Shown: positions 47,231 to 60,152 of the stretch, piece after piece
How positions within the stretch are numbered: the first letter of the stretch is position 1
Layout of the letters: the number at the start of each line of letters is the position of its first letter
Translations under genes and position numbers: made by a program
Assembly (NCBI RefSeq): GCF_040802235.1
Contig: NC_133170.1
Span: forward strand, 77,001 to 141,000
DNA length: 64,000 bases
From: Manis javanica
Lineage: Eukaryota; Chordata; Mammalia; Pholidota; Manidae
Direction: 5' to 3'
Notes under the pieces: model-generated
Database searches by the model: none
Seen by the model: only the letters and a program-made list of their open reading frames with translations
Told to the model about the DNA's origin: nothing

Positions 47231-50200
47231 TGTTTCCAAGAACAGAACAAATAGGTATTCGCCAATCAGCCTTGGTCCCGAACCTGACACGGGCCGAGGC
47301 AGGGACTCTGGGGCTGCCCGGAGCACCCTGTGCAGTGCGGGGCCCAGAGCAGACCCGAGCCACGGATGGGGGTTGGCTCCCATGCAGCATGCGCGTTTTC
47401 CTGCCGTTCCTGACACTCTTCTCCTGCTCAAAGGAGCACAAGAAGGAGGTCTTGCCATATCCAGTGAAGAATATGCTGCCTAAATACATCTCAGACCCCT
47501 TTCCCATGTATCTCCCCTAGTTTAAGGCCCCTTGGTCGGCATTTTTGGAAAGATGTCACACTGATTCCACAAGAAGCAGGACACCGAGATCCCTCCGCTC
47601 TGCACCTGCTGATGAGTAAGGCCAGTTGGCACCACCGAGGTGCCTGAAAGGAACGAGACTGGGCCTCATAGGTGTCAGGCGGGAGGCCTCACACAGATCT
47701 AACGAGCCGTCTTCCACCTCTGGAGCCGGATATGTGGAATCCCGTCCTGCCAGGGGCTCTGACTGCTTCAGGCGACATCACAGTCAAGGGCGGCCTCTGC
47801 AGAGATTGTGGGTCCTGTCCCGGTCCCTATGCGGAGTCTTCCGGCAACTCCACAGCAGTGTAGGCTCTGCACGACTCCTGGGATGCGGATGAGTGACAGG
47901 ACCTCAGAAAGCCAGGCCAGAACGGAACCTAGAGGGGCTGGGGCGCATGGCCAGCACACCCCGGCCCCTCGGGCCCTCCGCCTGCCCCAAGGGGGAGGCA
48001 CATGCGCACAGTCGTGTGTAGGGCCCTCGAAGCTGTGGGGTGCAGCGGAGGTGGCGGCCGCCCGCTATCAGGGCCCACGGCAGGCCTGCACTGCTGGTGG
48101 CCGCACCTCCAGATTTCAGGGACAGCAACTGCTCAGCTCCTCTATCCGCCCCTGGAGTCAGGGCAGTAACGCCCAAGAGCGCGGCCCTGCGCAGCTGTCG
48201 GCCGGCCAACCCTCAGGCCACTTGCTCCTTGCTCAGGTCTGTGCTGCTGTCGTCCCCTCTGCCTAATTTCGGGCTGTTAACAGAAGCCCCGCCTCAAATG
48301 AGGTTACTGCAGGGCTCCCGGCATGCAAGCACCCTGGGCACACAGGGTTACTGACTCGCCCAGGTGGTCTTGCTGGACAAGGGCACAGCCGAGGTTCACA
48401 CGTTTCAGTCCGGGCCCCACCACACTGACAGAGCACCCTCGCCCCATTTCCCATGGCAGAAAGTGAAGGACATTAATGACTCGGTGTGGCAATTAGGTAG
48501 GTAGTCAGATCAGAGCCCAGGTTTGTCTGGTTTCAATTGTAGCTGTACTTTAATTGGCATCTTTGGTAAAGCACACGCTTTCTGATTAATTAATATTCTA
48601 AAGTAGGTATTTCCGTAACTTTTGCTGGAGGCAAGCATCCAGCTATCATTAGGTTTTAGGTAAAGATCTTATCACTTTTAGCTTCATTTAAAAAAAAGCC
48701 AATCGTGAAAATCTAAGCAGCAGCATATTAGAGTTGCAAAGAGTTACTGGGGTTTGGGTGTTTGGCAGAGTGCCAGGTTCTCGCTCACACAGGTGCCAAG
48801 CGGTGCATGGCACAATCATCAACAGACCTTGTTTAAATGGGAAAAATTGCCTGAGGTTACAAACACAGCTAGTAGGTAACTGAGATGGGATTATGACCTC
48901 ATGCCCCTTGACCCTATAGCCTGTTCCTGGGCCACGGTCCTCCCTCCAGTAGTGGTCGGTGCAAAGGCTGTGTGCTACCAAAACCTAGACAATGTAGCCA
49001 CTCCATCTCTCCACCCTTTGTAACAGAACTAAGAATGCTTGTCAGCACCGGGGAACTTTTCAGTGTGAGCTCCGGCCTCCCGCCAAGCATGTCTGAGTCT
49101 GTCCCCAGAGGCAGCAGACAGACTCTCCGGCCCCCGCCAGCCCTCTCAGGAAAGATGCTTCTGTCGGCCCCTAGGAAGGCCCTTTAACTTTGGAGATATT
49201 CATTATAAAGGCAACATTTCCGTTGGAAAAATAATTCTGAGAGCACAACTTAACACATACCAGGTCTTGTAGCACCTCGATACCTAAGCAAAGAGAAGAT
49301 GCCAAAGCTGTTTGGCCATTTGGCCCACATGTTCTTCTTTAGGCTCATGGATGTATTAAGACCATTTACTCATCATTTTAAGTGTTCACATTCAGTTCAT
49401 CATCTGGCAACTTACAGACAGTATTCACTGACAGCTGGGTAAAATTAACTGAACATGTCCAATAAAAATATTTCTGAAAATGGGAATAGTGTTATCATTT
49501 TGACAGCAGTTATAGAATTCGTGTTCATACACACATTCATCTTATATTTAGTTTCATTCTCATGGGGAAAAAGTGAATTTAAAGTATTATGTCCGTGCTT
49601 TTTAATTTTCCTTTCCTTTGCTCGGTTTCTTTTCTTTTCTTTCTTCCTTTCTTTCTCTCTTTTTTATTAAATCACTGCCTATTTCATAATCATTTTAGTT
49701 CTAAGCTTTGCTGGACCAGCCCTGCTCTCCCAGACTAACACATTCTCTAGTCTCTCACAGAGCAGTCTGCTAATATTGCCGTTTATCGTCTGAAAACCTT
49801 ATGTTCCATCATTCAGCTCTATGTCTACTATTGATGTAAATCACTATCACTGGCCTTTTTTTAAATGTCATGTAACCAGCAGAGGTCACCAACCTGAAAA
49901 TACAGAGCCACAGCGGGAGGCAAACGAGCACTTCTTTGGGATGAAAGAATTACAATTTGGGGAGCACGGATTTAGGCAGATCCCCAAACAGTGTTCTCAC
50001 TTGGATGGTGAAAGGAAGGGATTTTATGAGGAAAAGGAAGGGGGCGATTACCTGAACTGAGGAAAAGAAAAAAAGGTTCTTCTGAGTGTTAAGCTTCTCT
50101 GGGTTGTGCACTGACTGCAGATTTTATCTTCAGAGCCCATAACCTTCAGACCACGGTCAAGATGACCATTCCCTGCTTATGCCTCAAACAATTGCTTAAA

Positions 50201-50734
50201 ACAAGCTGCTTCACCCAGAGCTTTTGGCCCAGTGCCAGCAAAGACGGGTAAGGCAGCTCCTCTCTGATGGCCAGTGTGACTCCTTTTTAAAACCTTCTGA
50301 TAGTGGTGCTGAGGTGGAAAAGGCAGGAATGGAGGCAGGCAGACCAAACGGAGGCCTTTTCCGTGGCCCAGGAGCAAGAGGAAGGCAGTTTTCACAGAGA
50401 TTAAAGAATTAAAGAGGCACTATTTTTAGGACTTCATTGATTGTAATCAGACAGACAAGTCATTTCAGGCTCTCCTAAGGGTAAAATAAAAAGCTGCAGG
50501 TAGTCAACAGAACAAAGAAGGGAGGTGGTGCTGAGAGTCCAGGAAAGCTCCTTAAGGACATGATAGTCCCAGACAAGATTGCAAGAGTCTGTAAGGTGCA
50601 GTGGAGGGGGAGGAAAGGGATTCCAGCCCAGCTGGAGGTGGGAGCAGGGGCAAAGGGCCAGAGGCTGGGGATGACGTGGTGCACCCCGTGAGCTGTCAGT
50701 CATTCCGTTTCACTAGAACTGCAGTTCAGGAAGG
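47231..50734. other. Intergenic; one CpG-enriched patch
   Basis: 47,880-48,220 is GC- and CpG-rich with open frames on both strands but no recognised domain; see findings. A diverged antisense MIR may lie at about 48,745-48,930. 49,600-49,675 is a polypyrimidine (TTTC-rich) tract. The rest shows nothing structured. Confidence 0.45.
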
Positions 50735-50853
50735 GCAGAGGTAAGGACTGTGCAGGTAGCAGAAGTGAGATGATGAAGGGTCCCACGTGCTGAACCCGCA
50801 ACAATTGGGTCAGCCTAATAGTGATGTTAGAAGCTGGAGTGATATGAACAGAT

Positions 50854-50914
50854 TTGTAATTGAAGGGTAGCAGATAATCTACCCTTGTAATTGAAGGGTA
50901 GCAGATAATCTACC
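50854..50914. repeat. 31-bp tandem duplication across the LTR 5' junction
   Basis: Positions 50,854-50,884 are repeated at 50,885-50,914 with 30 of 30 aligned bases identical. Each unit holds the host flank (ttgtaat) plus the first ~23 bases of the LTR. Confidence 0.95.
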
Positions 50915-51461
50915 GCCAAAATGCCGCTTTGGAATAAGGATTATTTTGAGCTGAGGGCAATTAACAAGAAGCAAATACCAGAAAAACTCTCTGCCCTCCT
51001 TCTCCTAGCCTAAAAGCAGGACATAAATTTGTAAAGGTGTCTCCCCCTACCCTCTCACCAGGAAAGACGAAAGTTAATTACTGGAGACAATTCTAGACCC
51101 TTATCAGCTCAGAGATGGCACCAGAGGAATCTACATAACAAACTTTACTAATAACCTTTGTCTTCCATTAGCTTTCACATATATTTAACTTCTCACAATT
51201 TGCCACCCTAGAAACTCAAAGTCCTATTCCTTTATCTTCTCTGAAAATGTATTGTTCTTTCGTTATGATGCTGTATAAGCCCGAATTCTCACCACCCCTT
51301 GGAGTTACTCATCACTGAACACTCCCATGTGTATGCATGATGCACATGTTGATACACTTTTGTTTTTCTCTTGTTGATCTGTCTTTTGTCAGTTTACTTT
51401 GCAGAGCCCCAGCCAATGAATCCAAGATGGGCACTGAAAAGAAAAATTGTTCTTCCTCTAC
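50892..51461 (+). mobile_element. Solo LTR of an endogenous retrovirus
   Basis: A 570-base block begins with TG and interrupts the antisense LINE. It is flanked by GTAAT on both sides (50,887-50,891 and 51,462-51,466), as expected for a 5-bp target duplication. The body and the late sequence cttttgtcagtttactttgc with its cagagccccag continuation resemble class I ERV LTRs. No internal viral region accompanies it, so it is a recombined solo LTR. The canonical CA end is degraded. Its 5' edge is duplicated; see the 31-bp tandem repeat. Confidence 0.75.
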
Positions 51462-52300
51462 GTAATTTAGAAAGGGCTTTCTGACTGCATTGTGAAGGGA
51501 GTTGCTAGTTAGGTTACTGAAAGAAATGGTGGGGGCCTGAACTGAGATTTGGTAATGGAGATGGAGCAGGGGGTAAAGTTGGGAGATGTTAGAAGGTTGA
51601 CAAGATTGGTGCCTGATTAGATGGAAGGTAGAGGAGAGCATCAAGCCTTTCCAATTTGTAGGTTGGCTTGGCAGCAAATGGTATGGTGGTGCCTTCTCCA
51701 AGTTGGGGAATATGTTGGAGGGAGAAGAAGACAGTGAGTCTTTTTTTTCTACTTTTGGGTAGCCGGTAGAGCACCAAAGAAGAAATGTCCAGGACGAAAT
51801 GGATGAAGAAGATGCCTGGAGCTCAGAAGGAAGACTGAGCGAGAGGTTTAGATTTTGGTGGTCTGTCACCAGTCAGCATTTAGTTGGTAGCTCACGCTGT
51901 TGGAGTAAATGAAGCAAATCAGAGAACATGTGCCAAGAGAAGGGAAGAGCGCAGAACAGCAGAGGCAACTGTGCCCAAGGAGTTGCAGAAGCTGGAGCCA
52001 GAAAAGGAGGAGTCAGAGAGGGGAGAGCGAAAGCAGAGGAGGAGGGCAGAAGCTCTGAAGCCAGATGCGGAGCCAGCCGAGGAGGAGCAGGAGAGAGTGT
52101 CCAGCAGGGCCAAACACAGGAGAGTGACAGGGGGAAAGAAGGCCTGGGAGCGCTCACTGGATTCAGGAGTAGTGACCGTGGCATAAGTAGTTGAGTGGAA
52201 GACATATGGCAGTGGATTGAGGAATGCATGAGAAATAGGGAGGTACAGACATCTCTTGAAAGACCTCTAGATCTGAGGGCAGGAAAACAAAGGGAAGAGC

Positions 52301-53140
52301 CTGACCCGTGCCGGGGAAACTCACAAGAGGGGCTGTTGGGATTCAGAAGGTGTGGAAATATGTAGATGCTGGCATAGGGAAGCCGGCAGAGGGGAGAATG
52401 AAGGTGGAGCTAAGACAAAACGTAAAGAATTAAAAGCAATGACACGGAAGGAAGGAAGGAGGAGAGGCAATGAGGAAGGACGTGGGGGCGACAGGAGGGG
52501 CATCTCTTTGAAGATGCAGGAAGGAGAAAAGGGTAGGTGTGGACATGAACAGGACTGAGAAGACAGGGTAAGAAGTTGAGGGGATCTTGGCCTGAAGACC
52601 CCAACTGCTCCATGAAATAGAAAAGGGAGTCATTTGTTGAGAGTCAGGGGAAATGATAGGTGGGTGGGGGAGCTTAAAGAAAGTAGAGAAGATTGGAAAT
52701 AGTTGTTGTGGGTGTCAAGGGAGAAAACATTTCCTCTACTCTATTAGGTCCAATCATTGAGTCCTGTGAATTAAACTGACAAGACAAATTAGCAAAAGAT
52801 ACATACACATATCTAGACAGGAGTTCACAGAAAAATGTGATTCAAGGAGGTAGTTAGAGTTTGGGGCTTACATACCGTACTAATAAGGGAAGAGGACAGA
52901 GAGAAGGGCACTCGTGGGAGAACAAGTGCCTTGGAGGAAAGATAAATGGGTCCTGAGGAGAAAAGATGGGAAATAGGATAGTTTTGTGACAATGTCTGTT
53001 TAGATTATCTCTTATCCTGGTGCCAATTTTGTATCTTCTGGTTAATCTTTTCTGGTTGCAAAACTCCTGGGAAGGGGATTTATGACAGCTGAAATGCTTT
53101 TGGAGGCTCTGCTTCCAGCAGGTAAGGGGAGTTAAACATA

Positions 53141-53179
<39 letters not shown>

Positions 53180-53523
53180 AGAAAAATCCCTCTTCCTGCA
53201 TCTCGATTCTCAAATGCCTTCAGCTCCAAGTAGTTTTTGTGCCATAGTGACATATTCTGGACCCCTTCATGGATAATAAGGGAAGGCCTAGGTGACTAGG
53301 GAAATCTAAAGGGTTTTCAAGTTGAAGACAACATGGCTATACTTGTGTTATTTCCCCACAATGGTACATAGCAGGGTAAGTGTAAGTGCAGAGAAAGTTA
53401 GCCCTAGTGTTGAACCATGTTTAGCTTCCCAAAATTGGTTTGATGGAAGGACACTAGTCAAGGGAGTTCCAGCTACTAGTTAGCTCAAGAGTGATTGAGT
53501 TTATGGATCATTGAGAATAAGGT
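52301..53523. other. No gene recognised; purine-rich then mixed
   Basis: 52,350-52,700 is purine-rich and may continue the old antisense LINE. 52,740-53,100 could be another degraded ERV-derived segment, but I cannot assign it. The (CA)n microsatellite is listed separately. Confidence 0.4.
53143..53180. repeat. (CA)n microsatellite
   Basis: About 15 uninterrupted CA units, then one CT interruption and a few more CA units. Likely polymorphic in length. Confidence 0.95.
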
Positions 53524-53882
53524 GCGGTTATAGACTGAATTTGCCCTCTCCAAATGTATACGTTGAGGCTGTGTTTGGAGATCGGAATCTGTAAGGAAGC
53601 ATTTAAGGCCTGACGTGATGCCGGGGGGAAGCCCTGATCTGAGAGGATCAGTGTCCCTGTAAGAGGCACGAGAGCTCTTTCTCCCTGTGTGCACACCAAG
53701 GAAAGGCCGTGTGTAAGGACATAGTGGGAAGGGGGCTGCCCACACACCAGGAAGAGAGCTCTCACCAGAAACTGAGTCAGCCAAAACCTTGATCTGGGCC
53801 TTCCAGCCCTCAGAACTGCGGGAAGTAATTTCCTTTTGCTTAAGCCGCGCAGTCTGTAGACAGCACTGCAGGACTAACACAG
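53524..53882 (+). mobile_element. MaLR LTR, MLT1-like
   Basis: Starts with a diverged gcggttatagactgaatttg. It runs through gaggatcagtgtccctgtaa, gaagagagctctcaccagaa and gggccttccagccctcagaa, and ends at gcaggactaacac. This is the order of MLT1 LTRs (ERVL-MaLR, non-autonomous). Solo and strongly diverged. Confidence 0.78.
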
Positions 53883-56763
53883 GTGGGCAGAGAAGGAACT
53901 GAAGGCAGGGAGGGCACACCTGGAAAGCAGGTGAGTGTCCAGAGGATGCTGAAGGGCAAGGAAGAGGCCGCACTGCAGGGAGAGGGGGCTGTGGAGCTGA
54001 GAATCTGCAGGGCGTTGCAACCACTGAGGAACAGAGGCTGGAGGGGACAATAAGCCCTGAGACTACAGCTAAATGGCAGTCAAGGAAATGAGGCCTGAAG
54101 GCCATGAGGCTGAGCAGAGCTGTGAGGCTCCGGTGACCAGGACACACAGGTCACCCATCGTGATGGCAGGACCTGGCATGAAAAGCGTGGATGAGGCAGG
54201 AAAAGCACTGTTTGCTGCTGTGACAAGAGCCCAAACATTTCCGTGGCTCACCAAAATGAGTTTGTTTCTGCCTCATGTCATCGTCAGCTATGGTTGGGCA
54301 GCTCTGTGGCAGCTGTCCTCCAGGCAGAGACTCAGAGACGGGGGCTCCTATGTGCAGCTCTGCCTGCAGTCAGATCACGGAAAATACAGCACAAACCACC
54401 TTACTTATGAATAAGCATACAAACATTTAAATAAAATGCCTGCAGCAATAAAAGAAAAATATAGCCTAACCCAGTAAAGTTTATTTTAGGAGTAAGAGAG
54501 GTTGTATCTGTGTGAGCCTGGCTGAACTGGACAGAATGGAAAATTTGCTTTGCTCAGTCTTCTGCAGTTCATCCAAACATTCATATATCATAAGGTCAGA
54601 AATATTCTTCCTCCACTTCAACGGTCAACAATGAGATAAATCTGTGAAGACACTCTAAGTAGAAATGTGCTCTGTAGGAGTAAGGGATTTTTGAGCTCAC
54701 AGAGCCCCATGCTGGGCGTTGTTTATTTAAGATGTGATTTCTCTTCTGGATCTTGCAGTCTGGTTGGGAAAGATAAGCCATGAAAAGATACACACAACAT
54801 CAAGTGGTGATGCCTAATAGTGGCACAGACCTTGTTTAGGGGTGAGAGGGATTCAGACTATCTGCACTGTTTATTACAAAGAAACCAGAGATCATTTCAT
54901 TTTCTCCTAGGCTGCCTTTCCCAGTCCCCACTGCCTCTGGGGTGAGCAACAGCTCGGGCCCCTAGAATATGGGCAGAAGCTATAAATGCCACCATTAGTC
55001 TTGGCTCTTAACTATCCCTCTGCTTTCCATTCTCTCTCTTCCCTATTTGTACAAAGAATAAACAAATGTCAATATTTTTAAAAAGACAAATTGTCTTCAA
55101 TCTCCTATTTATTATGAGTCCATTATATCTCAGGCACTGCGCCTTCCCAGAGCTTAACTTCTACTTGATTGGTGAGCTCTAGGGATTTTTCCACTCTATT
55201 ATTTCAAAAATCATCTCCTGGATTATTAGTTCAACTGATTCTCTATTTTCTAGCTCATTAATATCTCTCTTTAGCCTTATTGTTTTCTTGTTCCTCCATT
55301 CCTTAAGTTCTTTGTTGTTTTTAAAATTCCATATATCGGCTAATTTTTCATCCCATCTTGTTTAATAGTGAAAGTACTTAAGGGGGCAAGAAATCATGTC
55401 ATGCATACATTTAAAGTTTGTTAAATTAACTCAACACCCCTAATGGATATTCCTCAGTGTTGCCAAGCCTGTGACTTACACAGTAGATGTAGAGTTCTGT
55501 CTGAACCCAGGTTTAGGTCAGCTGCCTGGGAAGCACAGGCCTTCTGAACAAGAAAAGAGCTTTCCTACGAGGTTGTACACACTTCCAACAAAGGACATAA
55601 GGCATGAGGTCAACAGCATGTCCTGCAGTCCACACAGATGTTGGCAAAACAGGGAATTCCTTTGTTACCTAGGCACAAGGAAATTTTGTACACCTATTCA
55701 CACATGATGTACATCGCTTGCCCTACAGACCATAAACCAGGTCTTTGTTTTCTACGACCCAGGCTCTAAGACGGGCCACTTCTCAGAAGTGCGTGTCTTT
55801 AGTGTTTCCCCTGAACAGCCCCCTCTCTGCCGGGTGTGGGTTTCTGGGGTCCTGAAGCATCCCCCTGCGGCTGCTGAGGCCCTGCTACAGCGCAGTCCCC
55901 CTCATGCAGCTCGCCGGCACCCCGCAGCTCAGGAACATTGCAGTGTCGCAGGGCGCCTCCATCCCAGGGCACCCCCATGACACCCACCTGTTTTCTGCTT
56001 CAGGGCTTCCTCTGTGGGAAGCTCTTAGGATTAGAATTTTTTTAAATGTTGCTCTATTCTGTCACTTTGTAATTTCACACACTGTTCTAAGTCTGCTCTT
56101 CAGTCTACTTCCTCTTCTAGAAGGTCTGCTTATGAAATCCAAGAAAAAAGTTCCCAGAGAAGCATACTGAACAAGGGGCAATAATCTAGGTAGTTTGTAT
56201 AGCTACGTCTGCAAACATAATATTAAATATTAGAATATAGCTTATGTCCAAGCACTGATTACGATTGTACCATGTCAGTAAATCACTCTGTGTCTTAGCA
56301 GCTGGAAGGATTTGGCACCGACCTCAGTGAAATAATTGTACGAATCTGTTTTCTATTGTGCATCCAGCAAGTTATTAAAGTTAGTGGTTTCAGCAGAAAC
56401 TTGGTTTTGAATAAATATTGGGTAGCATTTTTAAACACTTCCTGGAGACACTTTCACTCTTTTTTACCTTTACACATCAAACTATGTAGCAGGCTTGGCA
56501 GATGACGTGACGAGTGAGTATTTTCCCTGGAAGCCGCCACAACTAACATCCTCTCTGTGGCCTCTAGCCTCTGCCCCTCCTGCTTTTTCCAATTAAGTGC
56601 TTGTAAAAGAAATTCCAACTCAAATACTCTTGCATTTCCTCAGATCCAGGAAGAAGTACCAAGAAATTAAAGTCTCATTTAGGAAAGCTGTTTTTCTTTT
56701 ATACTTGAAATTATTTCAGGTTTGGATTTTCGGTTTGTGTGTTTGTTTCATACTTTCAGCAAC
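53883..56763. other. No gene recognised
   Basis: 54,200-54,400 resembles an old repeat that I cannot name. 54,650-54,850 is a possible antisense L2 piece. 55,780-56,000 is GC-richer with overlapping open frames but no recognised domain. The rest is AT-rich. Confidence 0.4.
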
Positions 56764-57202
56764 TGTACTAGATTGAATAGTGTCCCCTAAGTTGCATGTC
56801 CACCCAGAGCCTCAGAATATGTCTTTATAGAAATTTATAGATGGAATCAGTTAAAAATCTCAAGGTGAACCCATCCTGGATTTAGGCTGGGCCCTAAATC
56901 CTATGACTCTTGTCCTTATATGAAGAGGGGATGATACAGGGAAACACATGGAGAAGATATGAAGACAGAGGCAGAGACTGGAGGCAGGTGTCTGCGAGCC
57001 AAGGAACAGCACCATCATCGGTCGTCACCAGAAGCTAGCGAGAAGCATGGGAGGATTTTCCCTCAAAGCCTCCGTGGAACAAACCCTGCTGACAACTTGG
57101 CTTTGGACCTCTGGCCTCTAAGCCTTGACCCAATGATTTCTGTCATGTTGAACCACTGAGTTTGCAGTAATTTGTTATGGCAGTCCTGGGAGACTAATTC
57201 AG
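56764..57202 (+). mobile_element. MaLR LTR, MLT1-like
   Basis: Begins tgtactagattgaatagtgt, continues with agcctcagaatatgtctt, gggccctaaatcctatgac and tcaccagaagctagcgagaa, and ends with ttatggcagtcctgggagac. This is a near-complete MLT1-type LTR in sense orientation, clearly better preserved than the one at 53.5 kb. Confidence 0.82.
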
Positions 57203-58149
57203 CAATATGAAAGCAATGCAAAGCCCAGCCCTAGGTATTTATCAATAAATGGTGTACTGATCAAACAAGAAACAGTAAGAAAAGATGGGCTGGAAGATGG
57301 CATTCTATCTGAAAACATTGCCAATGGCAGTATTGCCTGAACTTAAAAACATAGTTCTTTGTAAGCAGCCTGTGAAGACAAGGGTCTCCTTGGCTTGTTC
57401 TCTGTGTGATCCTGCACAGCCCTGGCCACACTGTGTTGAAAGGACTTGACTTCCCCTGGACCCTTTCTTATTCCCTCCTGCAGCCCCGTGTCCTAGCAGA
57501 GGACTGGCACGTGGGAATCCACAGTAGGTGCTCAGATGTGCTGACCACATGTCCAGCTTTGCCTGGCACAGCCCCTGTGCGTACCTGTCTTCCTGGCAAA
57601 ATCATTCAGTGTCCTTTCTCATTTTCAGAAGTGTCCCATTCAGATGAAAAGTTACATGGCTGCCCTAGCCATAGATGCATATTGCATACATGGAGCAGAC
57701 AATTTTGAGAATACTGTTATGCGTCTATTTGACAAAATGACAGAGCCAGTTTATACCTATCTTCATTAGTTTTAGTGCAAAATTCATATATATAATTAAT
57801 ACACCAACAGTGGTCCTATTAAAGTGAGTCAGATCATTCCATTTTGCTTCTCAGATCCTTCCTGGCCTTCTCACCTCACTCCCAGTAACAGCCAAAGTCC
57901 TTACTAGGGCCAACAGGTTCCCCAGGAGCAGATGTGCCTCCTCCCTGACCCCACCACCTGGGTCTAGTGCAATTGCCCTATTTGCTCACACTCAAACACA
58001 CACATATGTTTCTGCATCAAGAGATTTGTACTTATTGCTGATAAGATTCATGTCAAAATCTGTGGAAGATAGGTAAGGTAGTGTTTAGGTGTGAATAGAC
58101 TTTAAGATATCTATAACAAAAAATAAGAAAATAGAAAATTAATGACCTA
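57203..58149. other. No gene recognised; L2 piece
   Basis: 57,815-57,980 matches the sense L2 region (gtcagatcattccattttgc, cagccaaagtccttactagg). No exon is seen. Confidence 0.5.
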
Positions 58150-58760
58150 AGGTTGAAACTTAATCATAATCAACACAAAAGTTGTTATTTGAAAAGACTA
58201 AACATTTTGGCTATTTTGATCAAGGAAAAAGACAGAGAAGGTATAAGCAAAAATTAGGCATGAAGAAGAGTAAACTCTGTTACGGATTTTTAAGTTATAA
58301 GAGGTTAAATAAGCAAGTTATGACAATAATTTTGAAAACATCAGTAAAATAGATACTTTTAAGAAAAATATAAATAATCAGTACATGACTCAAGAAAGAC
58401 ATTTTAAATGCAAAAATACTGTTATCTATTGATGCTATATTAGTAGTCAAACATTTCTCTCCAAAAAAAGGCATCAGGCTCTCAAGGTTTTATAAGTGAA
58501 TTATACCAAACCATTAAGGAAAAGACTACCTTAATTTTTTAATAAAAATTTAGTAAAAGAGGACACTTAATTTATTTTATACATTTAGTATATAAATCTT
58601 GATAACAACATGAGTAATTCAAGAGTAATAAGGTAAAAATTATAGGCCAATCATACTTCTGAATATTATTTTATAAAAAGATTTTCAAATCAAATCCAAA
58701 AACATACAAAAACCAAAAAAATATTAAATGCTCAAGATTAGAAGCCTATTAGTAGAATTA
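58150..58760 (+). repeat. Old L1 ORF2 fragment (left part)
   Basis: Diverged ORF2 reverse-transcriptase sequence in sense: ggcatcaggctctcaaggtt, ttataagtgaattataccaa and attataggccaatcatact are degraded forms of conserved L1 ORF2 stretches. No open frame survives. It is interrupted at its right end by a younger L1. Confidence 0.7.
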
Positions 58761-59828
58761 ATTTTTATTGCAGCATAGTCGACATACAATTGTAATAGTT
58801 TCAGGTGTACAGCATAGTACTCTAATATTTATATACGTTACAATATCTTCACCATGACCAGTGTAGTTACCATCAGTCACCACACCAAATTATCACAATG
58901 TTATTGGCTATATTCCCTGTGTTGTACTTTTCATCCCTGTGACTTATTTATTTTATAACTGGAAGTTTGTACCTCTTGTTCCCTTTCCCTATTTTACCTG
59001 TCCTTTCACCTCCTCTCCTATGGCAACCAATAGTTTGTTCTCTTTATTTGTGAATCTGTTTCTGGGTTTTATTTGTTTATTCATTCATTTGTTTTGTTTA
59101 GATTCAACATGTACATGAGGTCATATGGCATTTCTCTTCCTCTGACATTTCAGTTAGCATAATACTCTCTAGGTCCACCCATGGTGTCACACGTGGCAAG
59201 ATTTCATTCTTTTTTTATGGCTGAGTAATTCCATTGTACGTGTGTGCCGTATCTTCTTTATCCATCCATCCGCTCATGGACACTTTGGTTGCTTCGACAT
59301 CTTGGCTATTGTAAATAATGCTGCAGTAAACATAGGGGTGCCCATAATTTTCTAATTAGTGTTTTTGTTCTGGGGGATAAATACCTATAAGTGGAGTTAC
59401 TTGCTCATATGGTATTTCTATTTTAAATTTTTTGAGGAACCCCATACTGTTTTCCATGGTGACTGTATAGTTAACATTCCCACCAAGAGTGCACAGGGTT
59501 CCCTTTTCTCTACATCCCTGCCAACACTTGTTATTTTTCTCCTTCATAATAGCCATCTGACTGGTGTGAGGTGACATCTCACTGTGGGTTTGATACAAGG
59601 CTCTCTGATGACTGGTGATGTTGACCACCCTTTCATGTGTCTGGTGGCGACTGATATACCTTCTTTGGGAAAACATCTATTCAGCTCCTCTGACCAGTTT
59701 TTAATCAGATTATTTTGGTGTCGAGTTGCAAATTATGTATTTGGGGATATCAACCCCTTATCAGATATATCATTAGCAAATATGTCCTCCCATTCAGTAG
59801 GTTGCCTTTTTGTTTTGTTGATGACTTT
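58761..59828 (-). mobile_element. Younger 5'-truncated LINE-1, antisense
   Basis: Read on the minus strand this is the end of L1 ORF2 and the 3' UTR. Plus-strand landmarks are ggctgagtaattccattgta, tccatccgctcatggacac, gaggaaccccatactgtttt and ttttataactggaagtttgt. The flanks agaagcctattagta (58,740-58,754) and agaagtctattaata (59,829-59,843) are a slightly diverged target duplication. The ORF2 remnant is broken by stops. It sits inside an older L1. Confidence 0.85.
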
Positions 59829-60152
59829 AGAAGTCTATTAATATGATTTACAACACAAACACTGTAAACAGAAAAAAACATATGCTCATCTTAAGAGATT
59901 TAAGAGAGTATTAGATGGAATTCAACATTCATTTTTTAGTTTTAATAAAAACCTTAACAGTCAACACTCATTTTTTATTTTAATAACCTTAAGACATTTT
60001 AACAAATATTAAAGGACAATTTCTATGAAATATTTATTAAATGATAGTACCCATATTACAGAAGTTCTTCTAGATTTCAGAAAAAGAAGGAACATCCCCC
60101 AATGCATTTCATGAAGTTACCATAGTCTTAATACCAAAGCTAGACAAGGCCA
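59829..60152 (+). repeat. Old L1 ORF2 fragment (middle part)
   Basis: acatatgctcatcttaagag and ggaattcaacattcattttt correspond to the conserved ORF2 stretch after the reverse-transcriptase core. 60,060-60,150 (aaggaacatcccccaatgca, accaaagctagacaaggcc) returns to an earlier ORF2 part, so at least two old L1 pieces or a rearrangement are present. Imperfect AT-rich repetition lies at 59,930-59,990. Confidence 0.6.

Larger units (their letters stand above)
50735..52300 (-). repeat. Ancient L2-type LINE, split by an LTR
   Basis: Left arm to about 50,860 (gctggagtgatatgaacaga). The right arm resumes at about 51,467 (ttagaaagggctttctgact) and continues co-linearly through ggtgggggcctgaactgaga to ttgagtggaagacatatgg. 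Both match the reverse complement of the same LINE family as at 46.5 kb. The purine-rich composition of 51.9-52.6 kb comes from this antisense orientation. Confidence 0.65.

Noticed and set aside
51910-52560. Long polypurine-biased tract as a triplex-forming element
   Set aside because: The bias is explained by an antisense L2-type LINE, and the tract is too interrupted for a convincing mirror repeat.
53485-54147. 220-codon minus-strand open frame
   Set aside because: It lies largely across an MLT1-like LTR that is non-coding, and has no recognisable domain.
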